DNA of 64,000 bases from Sipunculus nudus (GCA_026874595.1 CM049317.1:15609382-15673381), one strand, 5' to 3'. Shown: positions 46,625 to 60,545, counted from the first letter of the stretch. The notes: generated from the sequence alone by a model not told the origin. Numbers and translations: made by a program.

Positions 46625-48944
46625 CTACAATGAACATTTGAATGATTATATGCCGCGCTTTTCTGGTAAACGCCTGTAGTGCCATTTTACATATCATCGT
46701 TCTCCATTGAAATCATTACGTCATAAAAGCAGCATTCCATCTACTCCGCGTATAAAACTGACAGGGCCTTGTTGAGCAACATATGTTGTTCTGTATCTAA
46801 TACCATGTACGGCCAAGGCCAGATAAGTCTGTAAATAGATTTTTGTCTGGACGATTAAATAAAATGTGATTGGAAAAAAATAATAATTAATTTATATAGA
46901 TCATATGAAAATAAAATACTGTTGCTGCGAAGTAATTTTCTGCATTTTCTAAATTTAATTCCAACTTGGGCAAAATCATATTTCTCTTTCTGAATGTAAC
47001 CATAACTAGCGACATACCCATAATTTCGACATGCCGCCTGTGAGGCCCGGGTTAAAATGGCAGCGCCATGGGCAGTTTCGAGAATCTGGGAGAAATAAAT
47101 CTCTCAGGGTACGATAAGTGCACAGGGAGGCGACAAGAAAGTACTCCGAGCACAGCGTGCAGACGGGAATTTATCTGCGAAGAAAATGTGGTGGATTGGG
47201 GACGTGTATCGGCAAAGTTGAAAGTGGAATAATGTTTTTTTTGGACACGCCCAAAGCAGTCACACAAAGTAGTCCTCCCAACAATATGTTTCTAATAAAG
47301 TTACATTTTAAGGCCCTAATTTGTAATTAGTTTGTGTTATTTGATTCTAAATGTGATAAAAACACTTACATATATGATTTTTCATAAATATAGTAGATAT
47401 TATACAGTCAACTCATGAGGAAGTTTTGAATATTGATAACTTTGGTTGTCTCATAAATGGTGTTAGTGCCAATCTAAATATATTACCTTTTTTGGCCTGT
47501 AATTTTTTTAAAGGCTTTTTAACTCCCTGTCTTTTTATTTGCCTGTCTGAGTTATATTATATGACATAAAAATAAATAACCACGTAGTCGTGATTTAATT
47601 TGTTTTGTGACACCGTATCTTTCTCAGACAATTATTCTGTGCTTTTTATGAGAACTTGGGATGCTACCTTGGTAACTGCCTAGAGTCACTCAAATGCAAA
47701 ATTACATGGTCAATGTAGTTAAAATGTCATGCTACTCTTGTTATGTACATGCTATTCTTTGCATATGCTTAGAGAGAAAACCACGTCTGCTATCTTTCTC
47801 CGTCGGGTTATTAATTATTTGATTCAAAAGTTGTGTCCTCCTTTCTTGTCAATCTGTGGAGGTGTCTCTTTCTGGTTGAATTATTTAATGATAGCAATAT
47901 GCATAAGTAAAGGAAATTAATTGAAATCTGCTAGTGCTTTTGAAATGAATTGCCATTATGCAAATTCCGTTGGGCAAGTGGAGGCGGTAATTACTTTACG
48001 AAAAATTGGTTAAATATGCTATTGCAGTCCTTTTAATATGCACGAATGAAATCCGATAACAATTCAGAAATAGCTTGAATTACTGTTTGAAGTAGTGATT
48101 GCCCTAGCTCAGACAACAGTATTTTTTATACTGATGAATAATGGAATCATTTATACCATTTTTAAGAGTCCATTATACTATATAGTAATATGTTATATGA
48201 CTACCCTCTGTCATGGTGTCTAATAGTCATGTAGACTACTGTAACCCCCGCCAACATGACCAACCAGTATGACGGATATCGGAGACATAGAGTATGAAAC
48301 GACGTATGGAACGACACTCGTGTAATAATTAACCGAGTCATTTTAAGAATGGATGGCAAAGTAATATAGATTCGAGAAACGAAAGTGTCTAACGAAGGTG
48401 GAAATGGGAAATTATACCTAGGCACTCGATAGCACGTACTCGAACTCGACACCCAACTTGAAATCGGATAGGTAACTGTTACTATGCAAATATATTGAGG
48501 GATGTATGACTACAAATGCCAGCATGAAGTCATAACAACTCAACATGTATCGTTTAGACAAATCATAACACCGGGTGTTATAGTATTTAAAGTTAAGCCC
48601 ATAAGAGGTAATTTGGTGAAAAACAAACTAAACGTCCTGGATATTAATTATAACTATATTGTTACATGGAGTAATTAATTGTTCTGGTTCAATTGTTCAT
48701 GGTATGTCCATACTCTGTTTATAGAGAGCTGGATTTGTGCAAAAGAGCTCCGTGTAGAGGAGCTAAAGATGGACACGAGTACTCTAGTTCGGAATTAATA
48801 ATCTGTTAAAGGTACTAAATAAAACATCATCAGATTAATAAAAACAAATATTTCAGTCAAGATGATAATTATATTATTAAATCAGAACCAGGTATAAAAT
48901 GCAACACTATTTGATGTTTTATGCATGATCTTTCTCTCACTTAC
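46625..48944. other. Intron of the cysteine-rich protein gene
   Basis: No further feature was recognised. Confidence 0.5.
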
Positions 48945-49136
48945 CGAGTCCTCCCTTGTAGGAAAGGATTTCGAAATAGCCCTTGCGTTTTGGATGTGGC
49001 TTCTGCATACAGTAGCGTTCCTTGGTGCCCTCCAGGACAGAGCAGGAAAGACCCTCGGCGAGACAGTCTACGTCATCAGTGCATGGCGTCAGTTCCTTTT
49101 CTTTGACGCAATATCCGGGAATGTTTGGAGAGGAAC
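48945..49136 (-). CDS. Cysteine-rich secreted protein, internal exon
   Basis: 192 nt: acceptor TGATGAAGCAG, two bases of a split Gly, 63 codons, one base, donor CTCG|GTAAGTG. Cysteines are spaced C-x8-C-x5-C-x6-C-x10-C, with DDVDC before the third Cys. A KPHPKRKG segment holds a KR that could be a prohormone-convertase site. Both junctions are phase 1 and give Gly on either side (NDNDG-SSP and KGGLG-STC), which is strong evidence that the three exons belong together. Confidence 0.8.
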
Positions 49137-50462
49137 CTGCTTCATCAAATGTAAAGAAACATAAAAGCACTGTATATAAAAATCATCGAAATACATAAGA
49201 ATTAGTGTAATATCTTTTTTTAAATTATAAGTTCATTACTGTTACAATTTTTTAAATTAGCATTATAATTATATGCTGGCAACATGGGAGGAGCCTTACC
49301 CTACGGGTAATATATTTCCGTGTTCTGATTTTAAAATGATATCAAAATTTCTAATCATCCTCATATACATGAAAAACACGAATCCTTTTTATCCTTTTTG
49401 AATTTTTTTTTAGAATTTTAACCAGTGACATACTTTATGAACGTATATACTAACTGGTGTCCCAAGATAAACATTCCACATTTAAACGCTTATTTTTAAA
49501 GCCAAAAAGCCACATAAAGCATGCATTTTCAAGCAAAGGATTTGAGAAATTGGAAACCGAAGGGTTCGAGCATAAGGAAACTCAACATCACCAGAAATGT
49601 GACGTCATGGAACGACATAGGTTTTAGAACGACAGATGCCGGAATTGTTAGGTCAGCTACATATGGCTGAATATAAGCGGTAGTAGGTCTCGCGGCGGGA
49701 GAAGCATATGGTGAGTGGTTATTGGGATACATTACGGTATTGTACGTGAATTTACGGTCTGATGTATCTCAAACACTTACTGTTCGAGACTGAAACTGTT
49801 CTTCACTCTGAGTTTTTTTGTCACTTGTGTTGATGCCGTTAAGCTTTTGAGTCTAATTTTTTTATGTTTGATTTTTAGTTTTTTTAACGAAGAAGAAACA
49901 AAGTGACAAGTATTTCGTATATTAAAATATCCTTTGGATTAAAGAAGAGAACTGTTTCACAGATTGACACCTAGATGGCGCCAATAATCATCTGAGGTAC
50001 ATTTTACCGTTGCATTGTAACCCATTTGATAGCATGCAAATATGTAACCTTCAAATCACCCTTAAATTAAAAATATCTGCACCAAACAAAAGGAAAAATA
50101 GAGAATTATTGAATGTGTTTACAACAACCATGCATCAATTGTGACATTGTTTTTACAACAAGTGCATCTTTAATAATGAAGAGAAACTTTAACTTTAATC
50201 TGAATCTAAATCTACATAAATTAAATATAAAGCAGTTATAAATGTTAGGTATTATATTCAGATACAAATGAAACATAAAGAATTGTATCATATATCTCAT
50301 CGTCAATACCAAACGAACGTTAAATTACATTAAACATTGTTGTCTGAGAAGAATAGAATTATGGAAAATTGAGAGAGCAGTCAAATATCAAATGAGTATT
50401 CAAAAGTGTTGTACATTAACAATAAACAGCACTACGGTTTATTTATTTCTGTAGTATCTTAC
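49137..50462. other. Intron of the cysteine-rich protein gene
   Basis: No further feature was recognised. Confidence 0.5.
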
Positions 50463-50544
50463 CGTCATTATCATTGAAAGCGGCACACACATAGCCATCA
50501 CAGCACTGTTCCGAGGCATAGCATTTCCCACCGGAAGTTGTGCA
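50463..50544 (-). CDS. Cysteine-rich secreted protein, most 5' exon found
   Basis: 82 nt between acceptor TTTTACCGTTTCAG and donor GACG|GTAAGA: 27 codons and one base. It begins with Cys in phase 0, spaced C-x6-C-x5-CC-x4-C, and ends in an NDND turn. Together with the next two exons it gives 145 residues with 16 cysteines. The pattern (C, C, CC, C, then C-x5-DC-type) resembles prohormone-3/ITG-like neuropeptide precursors and, more loosely, dickkopf/prokineticin colipase folds. The signal-peptide exon was not found to the right, so the gene start is unresolved and may lie beyond the window. Confidence 0.75.
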
Positions 50545-51895
50545 CTGAAACGGTAAAATATGAAGACTTACCACCCCCCGCAAAGCAGAAGAGGTCAAAG
50601 GTCAAAGGACGATAATTGCAAGGTTGACCAATCACTACTAAAACAAGGATAACCAGGTATTCTGGTGATTATATAACTATAGCCTAGGAAAGATAGGAAA
50701 TAACATTTTGGAGGCTGCCGTTTTCTTAATGTCGCGTATATGATATGGCCACTGCATTTAATTATTTGAATCCTGACATCATGTTTGAAGTCATAGTGTA
50801 TGACGTCATGGCTCAAACGGGGTCATCAGGCAGGTAATTTATTCAAAACAAGGTATATAATGCACCCATATTACTTTTGTTATCCGGTCTGATTCTCAGC
50901 GGTATTTTAGGGAATTCATCGGACAATACTTTTAAGTCATGCTTTAATTCGCCATTTCGGAGAAAATAGAGATAAAAGGTATTACAGAAATTAATTATCA
51001 GATAGGAAAATGTATAATGACAGCAGTTATTATACGATATATATTGTCACAAGTGGTTTCCCTAACTGACCTTGACCTTAAAATATGGGCCACAGCTTAA
51101 AAACCGTGACAAGATTTTTCTTTACATCTCAACGTTTTGGTCGTTTTTATGCATATAAGATTGTGATTACCAGCACGCATTATGCAGCCTCCAAAATTTG
51201 TATCAGGTCAGTTCTGCACATACATGAGGGAAACAAGGCAGAAAGTCCATAATAACGAACAACTATATAAACAACACAAAGGGATGCAAAACTACAAAAC
51301 ATGCGTGCGCAGTCTTCGTGCGATCACGTGATTGAATCCTACCTAAAAAGTCATCCTCAAGCGCTGCGCATACGTGACCCATGCAACATTGTGACGTTGC
51401 ATAGCACTTTGAACCAGAATCCTTACACTGGAACGCAAGTAAAAAAAGTACAATATACTAAACTAGCGGAAAATGTGACTGACATGCGCAGAAGTGCCAC
51501 TAGAGAAAAATATCGATAAAAGTGTAAAACTTTGAGAGAATATAAAAGTAATATGTAAGAAAAACCATAATTAATTATTTATAGTTATTTTGTAGTATTA
51601 TGTGCAATCTTTCCTATTAAAACAAAACAAGTGACCCATTTTTCATGACGCGCAGCTGATTTCGACATGTATACAGGTGATGCATGTATTAATTATTGAA
51701 GTTATGACCTAGTAAACAATATTTGTTCAGGAACCTTTAACAATGGGTAGAATGACTTCCAGAGTGCCCAAAATCATAATTTCTTTTTTTGCCCAAAGTC
51801 CTTAGAAAATGGGGAAACAGCAAGAGGATTTTACTAAGGTGCTAAGTTAAAAGTTTACACGTCAAACTGCTTTCACTTATGTCACTCTGACTTAT
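50545..51895. other. No exon recognised
   Basis: Probably intron of the cysteine-rich gene. It contains AGGTCAAAGGTCA (50,592-50,604), a perfect DR1 nuclear-receptor motif, 48 bp 5' of the exon. Confidence 0.35.
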
Positions 51896-51899
51896 ATAT

Positions 51900-52560
51900 A
51901 GAGTCTTCAAATCATGTCCCCCTATAGCTCACAAAATTTAGGTCACAGTGATCTCATTTCATATTTCTAAGGACATTTTCCCAGGACCTCCCTGAATGTC
52001 ACATCAAAAGATTGTAGGCCAAATGGAAACAAGCTGTACCCCGTCTGACTCTCTGGGTGCTCAAAATAATGTTTCGGTCAACGGATCGCAAATATAAGTC
52101 ACCATGACCTAATTTCAGATTTCCTAGGAGATTTTCCAAAGACTTCCCTGAATGCTTCATTTGAAGGTCTCAAAATAGAAAAAAATGCTTAATAAATTAG
52201 AAAATGTACAGATGGCACCATCAATCATCAGAAAATAATGAAACACTCCATGATAAATATGTATGGATTAATTATGGCATTAAATGCATTAGTTATTTAG
52301 ATATTGGAGATATATGTATCAAATTTTTAATTATTCTTGGTATTCTTACTACCCCTATAGCTCGGAGGATATAGGTCACGATGCCCTAATTTAAGGTTTC
52401 CAAGAAGATTTTTTTTTAAGTCTATGGGTTTTCCGTTAGAAGTATCTAGGTCCACTGACGGACAAACGGACAGACGGACGGCCCGACGGACAGACAAACG
52501 ACGGACAAAGAGTGATTGCTATAGCTCAGATGATTTCAGTGGGTTGAGCTAAAAAAATTA
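51900..52560 (+). repeat. Dispersed ~200-bp repeat, three tandem degenerate units
   Basis: Units share TAGGTCACRRTGACCTAATTT-like starts, a TTTCCWAGRAGATTTT block and a GGACTTCCCTGAATG block. The last ends in a GACGGACAGACGGACGG-type simple stretch and ATTGCTATAGCTCAG. It is the same family as 3,478-3,740. Confidence 0.6.
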
Positions 52561-52564
52561 CTTT

Positions 52565-54985
52565 ATTAAGAATAAAATAGAAAAATCCATCGTCATTCGT
52601 CCCCCTAACTTTCTAAATATTACTTCAGATCTTCTGGAACAGAAAGTACAAATAAGCTTTATATTAACAAAAAAAAAAAAAAAAAAAAAAAAAAACTAAT
52701 ATAAGTCACGTAAACGTGTTAAATAAATAGGCTGACTGAACTTACCACGTGATTTATCATGTGATTAACCACGTAACTTTTACCATGCAGTATGGTGAAA
52801 AGGGATGGGTGTATCAATGAAGAAGAAGATGATAAATAAATAACTATGTCTATCTGTTCGCCATGCCACATGCTAAAATGTACAAAAGGAGAAACAACCT
52901 TTTAAGCTATAAACATAAGCACAAACAGATACATTCCTTAACGACAATAGTCCGTTCCACCAGTGGGTGCCAACTAAATTTGGCAATCACTTACTCAAAC
53001 TTTATCACATGATCTAACGCGAAAATGAACAAGGTACTAAAAGTCTAAAATGAGAATGAAAACATGAATCATCATTTTTTTTTCAAACCATTAAGGTCTT
53101 CTTGGAATCATGGGAAACTTACGTCATCAAGGGCTTGTCTGCCTCTCTTTGATATATTTTTTAAAAATATTTATGAATCCGGAGAACCAATTGGCAGCTT
53201 AAATCTAAATTTAGTCTTGGCATGTGAAAAATAACCTTGTAATGTTATAATGTTGTAAAAATAAACTGTTTTCTCAGAATTTGATTTTGTTGCAGTTATA
53301 AGGTAAGTTTCAAGGTATATTTTTTATTCTCTTCTAGTTTTTCCTTAGCTTTTTTTATAAAACTGACCAGTCATTTTATAAAAAAATGCCATTTTTAATG
53401 GACAGTCCCGTGGAACAGACTGTAGGCTCTAGCGAAACTACTTTTATGATCCTGAAATATAATACAAGTAATAATACCCATTGGCACTAAAATACAACCT
53501 TAACTAAACACATGGCACCCCGTGGTATAAACTGGTCAACCATAAAATATACACCTACATTTATAATGAACACGTGTTGGTAATCGTTTATTCTAACATG
53601 GATTATAAAAAGATAACGTTTGTTCAAACGATATTTTATGCATTCATTGTTAATTTTTTCATGAGGAAACCGAAATCGTTTATCTGAATATTGGTCCACA
53701 ACGGGGAAAACATATACGTATGGTTCCTTCTTGTAAGAATGTAAATTAAACATTTTAAGAGATAAAACATACAAAGCAGAAGGAAATAGAGACCCATAAT
53801 TTTTTTTTATTTTGAACTTTTTAAATAAAAAAACACTCGCATCATAAGACAAAATAACAAACATATCTTTATTCTTAAACATAAGGGTCAAGGGTTAAAT
53901 ATCCATCTCTTAACCTATTCAATTTCAGAGTCACACTTACGCTACTGAACATGTCTTTTTTTCTGGATATCTTTACTTTTCATGTCATTTGTGTTGGCAT
54001 GTTTTACTTCACATAAATAGAATTAATATATAAATTATAAAAAAAACAAAAGTTAATTTTTAAGTTGAACCTTTATTAATTCCTTGGCAATAGATGTCAA
54101 ACCGGAATAAATTGTTGTTGCAAGAAGTCGATCCAACGGGGTTTAGTTAATATATCACATTATTATTTAAAGTAATCAATTATCAGTCAAGTATTTCTTA
54201 TTTTTTCATTATATCATTATAGGTTAAAATCTGGCTTTAACCATCACACCAAAGATATCGCGGTATTAAAACAAAATGTCTAAGTACTGCTCTTAAAATG
54301 GGATATTTTCGGTATCAATTACCATAGACACTCCGATAATGGGCGAAGAAGGCGTCAAACGACTCGGACAATAATAATTTCTTTAACCGTGTCGTCTGAT
54401 AAGAAACGTTTATCAAGAAATCCGAGAAAGTTTTTAATTTCGAACTCAAAAACACAATACCGTTTAAAGCGACTGTTTATTTTGTCCAGCAAGTGGTGTA
54501 GCCAGGCATCTTCGCTGTAAAGTGTTCCTTCATGATTTAGATAATTATATTACGAAGATCGGACTCAACACAGAGACTCCTGTATATACTGATGGTTAAT
54601 TCTGCATGTCTAGAGAAAGATGAATTTTAAGATATCGAGGGAATAGACCGAAACTTTCATTAAATCTATCCCAACTTTCTCCAGTATCACTATGAACACG
54701 TTTATGTGCGCTAAATGATATAGATTAAGTCAGTATTTATATAATAAGGTAGGTATGTAATAAATATAATTAATATATGCAGAATTAAGAAAACCTTCAT
54801 TACTGCAGTTAAAATATTTATCGTAATTGTTACACATGCAGCAACGTTAAATGCGTTTTAGTCATAAATAACTTCTAAATTTTATTTTTAACAAAGTGAG
54901 TTTAACTTTACTTTTCGTGTTAGTTACCGGCCTGTACCGCTAAAATGTCCGAGAAGGCGGCCAAGGGGTAGTGTCTTCCTAGAAA
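52565..54985. other. No gene recognised
   Basis: An A run lies at 52,669-52,695. A 134-codon minus frame (53,487-53,891) is AT-driven, with no domain and no usable splice context. Confidence 0.45.
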
Positions 54986-54986
54986 T

Positions 54987-54989
<3 letters not shown>

Positions 54990-55083
<94 letters not shown>

Positions 55084-55089
55084 GGAAAG
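54990..55089. repeat. (TA)n then (GA)n compound microsatellite
   Basis: A TA array (54,990-55,049) runs directly into a GA array. Confidence 0.95.
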
Positions 55090-55738
55090 AGAGAGGATAA
55101 CAAAACCAACACCAGACGTTCTATCCGTTTGCCGTTTTATTTTATAGGTGGCATTTTCCATGAATAAGTACTGAATATATTGAAGGCAATCAAGGGAGAA
55201 AACACTTTGATTGTCACTCGGGTATACGTTTTTGTTAAGTTCCTCATGCATGGAGTTTATACTTCTCATCCAGGCTTGCACTGAAATTTACAGAGAATCC
55301 ACGGATACCAGCGAGTGATTTGTTAACCCGAGGGCAGCCTCACTTTTCTGCCTAGTTAGAGACAATTATATCCACAGACGACCATAAGTGGCCTAGAATG
55401 ACCGTGATCGTGTGCTCGGGGGTCAATAGAATAATTTCTTGCTCATTTGCCTTCAGGGATCATGTGATTAGTCACGTGATTTGGGGTTTATTCACTTACC
55501 GCCATTTCGATTAGGCCAATAATATGGGGTGTATGCAAGGGGAACTAATTACAGGTAGACTTCCTCCCACGGAAACCCCCGGAAACGCTGGCATGACGGC
55601 CATTTTAGTTTCTTTTTGGCTGTTGTCATAACAATGTTGTTTATCTTTGAGCGACCATTTCTACGCCGATCAATGTTATATTGATGTTCTAAATCGAAAT
55701 TCACCTCGGTGGAATTGGTGCCACGTCGAGATTGTTTG

Positions 55739-55741
<3 letters not shown>

Positions 55742-55789
<48 letters not shown>

Positions 55790-55800
55790 AGAGAAAGAGA
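55742..55800. repeat. (GA)n microsatellite
   Basis: Nearly pure GA dinucleotides, about 58 bp. Confidence 0.95.
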
Positions 55801-55804
55801 GATG

Positions 55805-56003
55805 TGGAGCATATTAACTAACTAGTCACAGATCTTTTCCACATTTGCTGCATGCGTACGGCCATTTCAATAACTTCACTTACCTTCGATGTTTAAAATT
55901 GCTTTTTTAAAATCATATTATTTGATGTTTACATGATCATAAATGACGTTATTGTTAAATATGTAAAAATTGCTGACAATTATCTATCCAGTTGTATTTT
56001 TTT

Positions 56004-56045
<42 letters not shown>

Positions 56046-57840
56046 TATATAAACCTTTGAGCGTGACAATACGCTGAGGGTTTTTGCCCGGTATATGGCA
56101 CTTCCGACAGTAAACATTTTAATATTCTCTACAGCTAAACTAGAAAGACATTGTGACTATCGTTGCAATATTTTTCCCCGTGTAAATATCATTATTTTCT
56201 CATTTTTAATACAATTCATGTTTGGAATATATTCATAAATTGCCAAGGGACAGTTGACCCCATAATAGATCCAATGAAGTAAGATTTCCCGTTAACGACT
56301 TCACCGCTGACAACGTAACAATACAATTGTGTCGCTGTCACTAACATGTCCTGAGCTTAGGCGTATATGCCGCCTTAATCGCTGTTGTAGCGAATTTCTA
56401 ATAACTGTTATAAGTGTCAAGAAAGTATTCAGCTATTCCACGAGAGAATGATTGATGGCTATTTTTCTTGAGACACCCCAGAATCCGGGCAATCTCTTAA
56501 TGGCGTCCGCCAATGCATCATGGGTACAATAAAAAGGGTTCGGCGGCAGTCCTTCCATAAACAATCGATGGAAAGCCATTACTGAGTAGATTTAGGATGA
56601 AGAATAAAGAAAAGGATTCCACCTTAGGTCAGGCGGCTTCATCTACGTGGTATAGCTTAATGTAGGCCTACCGACACGGTCTGGCGATAATTCCAAATAG
56701 ACGTGACCCAAGTGGGCGTATGACAAATAGCCGCTACGTTAATGGTTCCCTCCGGCTAGACTGTTAGGGTGAAAACATAGATCTTACAACCCTGGGTCAT
56801 TGCCTCCAATTCTTAAGATGTAATCTGGGGCATATTACTGGTATACTGAGAGTATTTATATCCGGAGATTTCTTGTTATTCTCATTCGTTCCATTATATT
56901 AAGCCTTACCCGTGTAGCTACCAAATAATTGTTAACTTCAGACCGAAATGATAATAGGTTTAATAGAAGCTGCACCATAAATTGATAAAATTGAGTTTAG
57001 GATTCAAGGAAAAGTTTATGTGAAATTGTTATGTAATTTTATCACTAATTTCAATCTTTTTTACGAACTCAAGTTTATTTGTTCTGCTACTCGCAAGGTG
57101 AACTCGTGTTACTGAAGCATGACAGTGTTCGCACATGAAACGAACACGTGAACACAGGAGATTCTGGTGGATGTCTGTACGCCCTGACTACAGATTCTAG
57201 TTCGTTATTAATTTAAAGATGTACTGGTGATATTTTTTTCATGTTTCACTGTCCCTACAGACAACGGATCTTAACAAATATATGTGAACCCCCAACCCCC
57301 AGACCCCACCCACACCCAATCTGAATGATAATTAAGTTGTTGGGCTTCTTTTTGAAAAAAAAATTATAAAACACATGACTTGGCCGAACCATGGTTATAA
57401 TGGAAAGATATTTTTGAATGTATAAAAATCAACATACCTGTAACCCATTTTTGGGTTTTCAAACGGTGGTCACATCACTGGACTCAGTGCCCAGTGTTGA
57501 CCAAACTGAAAAGCCTTTGCATTGAAAGCGGAGTCATGTGGTCTTTGGATTAAAAACCTTTACTTCCTTTTGAGAGAGAAAATTCCTTTCGAGGCATTAC
57601 AATGGATATGGGGGATCAATGGGGATTATAGTGGACCCGCGTGACCGCGTATTGCACGGAAATGTCTTTTGGGAAATATTAAAATTATTAATTATTCAGC
57701 TTAATAGGGCATAATTCCGCAAAATAAAACAAACTTGTCCTAGAAGAGCACAGCACCCATACGTCTGCCGAATTTGGAGAGTCAAATCAGAACGGAAGCA
57801 GGTGAACCGTGGTCTAGAAAAAAACTAAAATCTATATTAA
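55805..57840. other. No gene recognised
   Basis: (TA)n lies at 56,008-56,050. A GTGAACTCGTGTTACTGAAG block at 57,099 resembles one at 12,890, a minor dispersed repeat. No exon was supported. Confidence 0.45.
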
Positions 57841-57849
57841 TTATATAGA

Positions 57850-57967
57850 TATATAAATACATATACATATATACATATATACATATAGTTATTAACAAGT
57901 CACAAATTTGATTACCCTCCCACGCCTGCGAGTCATCCCCCATCCTTGAAGATAAATTGACGCCACT
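57850..57967. mobile_element. Partial MITE of the CAGNGGCGTCAAT family
   Basis: The right half matches 1,010-1,080 (CAAATTTGATT, CCCACGCCTGCGAGTCAT, GAAGATAAATTGACGCCACTG), again next to a TA/CA-rich array. The left terminal repeat was not found. Confidence 0.5.
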
Positions 57968-58299
57968 GGTCTTAGGTTGTTGTAAAAGTATAAATCGTCG
58001 GCGACATGTGAAAATCCAACGATGGTCAGACACAGTCGCGACCAAAAAAGTGCCTCTACGACTTGTGACTGGTGGAAACGATAATCCTCTGACAATTGAA
58101 AGACTGTTTGCACCACAACATATGACAAGTCACATGGCAGTTATGGGTAGTCTAATTGTACACTTCCCTAAATTCGCACGGCAGCTTACAGTTGGAATAA
58201 TGGGTATTTTCTTGTAATGTTCGTGCGATAGTTTTTCACTTAATTCTTACGAGACCATGAAGGATCAGAAGAATCGCAAATTTGATTTTTGCAAAACAA

Positions 58300-59390
58300 T
58301 CTTTGTCTGCGACTGTTTTCTGCGATTAGTCGTGGTCGCACATGATCGTAACACGTGTGTTTGGGACTCAAGCCTTTCGTTTTGGTCAACATGATTCTGG
58401 AAATTTCAGGAAGTCCCCGCTTCATTTTACACTTGATAACCCCTGTCTCAACTTATCTTTCGGTAGCTAGGTAAATAAAATGGCGCTCGTGTTACAGGCT
58501 GGTGGGATGAAATCGATGCTATAATCAAGGTGTTATCATATCAGACTATTGTTACAGGTGCTCTTTTTATTGTGTGGCACGGGCGTAGCTCCTGTTGTGG
58601 CGCTCGTGTCTGGCCGCGTATTACATTTTTTTGTTTAATCCGTACTGGTTGTACTCTCGTTGTCATGTGAGCCTTGAGCTTTCACGCCTGGTCGTGGGTC
58701 ACGTGATGAGCCTGGTGAGTAGAGACACACGGCTATGTCTTTCTAGAGAATTCCTGAAACGCGTGTTCACTGCCTAGTTTTACAGAGTCTGATTTTTTTT
58801 TTATCTCCGTTACAGAATTTGTGTTCATCACGCATACGTGATCTGCTTATATTAGGTTCCGTAACACTATAGGGTTACATTTAATCAGGTCCCTTATACG
58901 CAACCCGAATTCTGTGTTTCATATATTCCGTATGTGAGGTTGGACCAAATGATTTCGCTGGTACATTTTATTATATGATGCATTTTGCAGGGCAAAAACA
59001 TTCATGGAGTCGTGTTGTAGGAGCAATAAACTGGGTCTGCTATGATTACCTCATAAGAACCAATAAAACAGTATGAGTCTGGCAGAAAATTTTCAGGTAA
59101 AATTAAATTTTATACAGAAAAACACTAAACGAAGAGGACATAATTATGTTTAACTCGTTTATAAAAAGCGGATTTATTAAACTACCGAACACAGGCAGAT
59201 GAATTTAACACGGTTTCACTGAAGAAACTAGATAGACACAAAAACACATTTCTTCAGCCATGAATACAATACAGTCTGATATGCAATAAAACACATTTCG
59301 CATAAGAAATTTAGGTTTTTCCTCATTAGATTAACATGCGCAACCTGATTATAGGGCATTGTTGCAGGTTGATTTACATTGTTTAAATTT
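58300..59390. repeat. Tandem ~1-kb duplication, unit 1
   Basis: It begins near GTTTTCTGCGATTAGTCGTGG and includes blocks repeated in unit 2 at roughly 85-90% identity by eye, such as GGACCAAATGATTTCGCTGG and CTGGGTCTGCTATGATTACC. About 290 bp (58,565-58,860) has no counterpart in unit 2 and is either an insertion here or a deletion there. No coding frame is conserved. Confidence 0.8.
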
Positions 59391-60545
59391 ACATTGTTTT
59401 CTGCGATAAGTCGTGGTCGCACATGATCGTTACACGTGTGATTGGGACTCAAGCCATTTGGTTTTGGTCAACCCGATCTGGAAATTTAAAAAAGTCTCCG
59501 TTTCAATTTACACTTAATGACCCCCGTCTCTGCTTATCTTTCGGTAGCTAGCTAATTAAAATCGCGCTTGTGTTGCAGGCTGGTGGGATAAAATCAATGC
59601 TATAATCAAGGTGTTATCTTCTCAGATTATAGGGTTAAATTTAATCAGGTCTTTTATCCACATTTTGGACTCATTTTTTCATATATTCCATATGTATGGT
59701 TGGACCAAATGATTTCGCTGGTACATTTTATTATATGATGCATTTTGCAGAGCTAAAAAAATTCATGGAGTTGTGTTAAAGGAGCAATAAACTGGGTCTG
59801 CTATGATTACCTCATAAGAATCAATAAAACTAAAATGAGTCTGGCAGAAAATTTTTCAGGTAAAATTAAATTTTATACAGAAAAACACTAAACCAAGAAG
59901 ACATAATTATGTTTTACTCGTTTATAAAAAGCGGATTTATTAAACTACCGAGCATAAGCAGATGAATTTAACGCGGTCTCACTGAAGAAACTGGATTGAC
60001 ACAAAAACACGTTTCTTCAGCCATGAACAATTCAGTCTGATTCGCAATAAAACCCATTTCGTGTAAGGAATTTAGGTTTCCCCCTCTATATTAACATGCC
60101 AAACCTGCTTATAGAGCATTGTTGTAGGTTGATTTACATAGTTAACGGTCGTTCAGACAATGATATTACTCTTCCAGATTTTCCAACAACCAACTTTGCG
60201 GTAGCCACAAATCGGTTTTACGAAAATCACCTCGGAAATTCACATGTACAGGAAAAAATTCCATTGTTTGCGAAAGATAGTAGACATTAAATATAACCAT
60301 GGTTGACAATTACTTAATCATCTATCTAATATGCACTTCTTTACAACATAAAATGGTGTGATGTAAAGAATATTAAAATGACACACATTCTTATTTTAAC
60401 ATGCCTTTATTCTTCAAGACTAGAAATTAATTAATCTGTCGATGGGCTGCTGTATCTTTCTAGACCGGCTTACGGCATAGATGTGCAGCGTTATATGACA
60501 AAATTATATAGTCCTTGCCTGGAAAAGCCCTATGATGTCTAAACG
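59391..60545. repeat. Tandem ~1-kb duplication, unit 2
   Basis: A copy of unit 1 lacking the 290-bp segment. It continues past unit 1's homology into sequence (60,030-60,545) that is shared with the third, more diverged copy at 61,435. Confidence 0.8.

Noticed and set aside
53487-53891. 134-codon minus-strand gene
   Set aside because: Composition is AT-driven (Lys, Phe, Tyr, Ile), there is no domain, and no splice context joins it to the neighbouring gene.
55495-55520. First exon of the cysteine-rich gene (ATGGCG followed by GTAAGTG)
   Set aside because: The splice donor is good, but two codons cannot supply a signal peptide, and no link to the exon at 50,544 could be shown.
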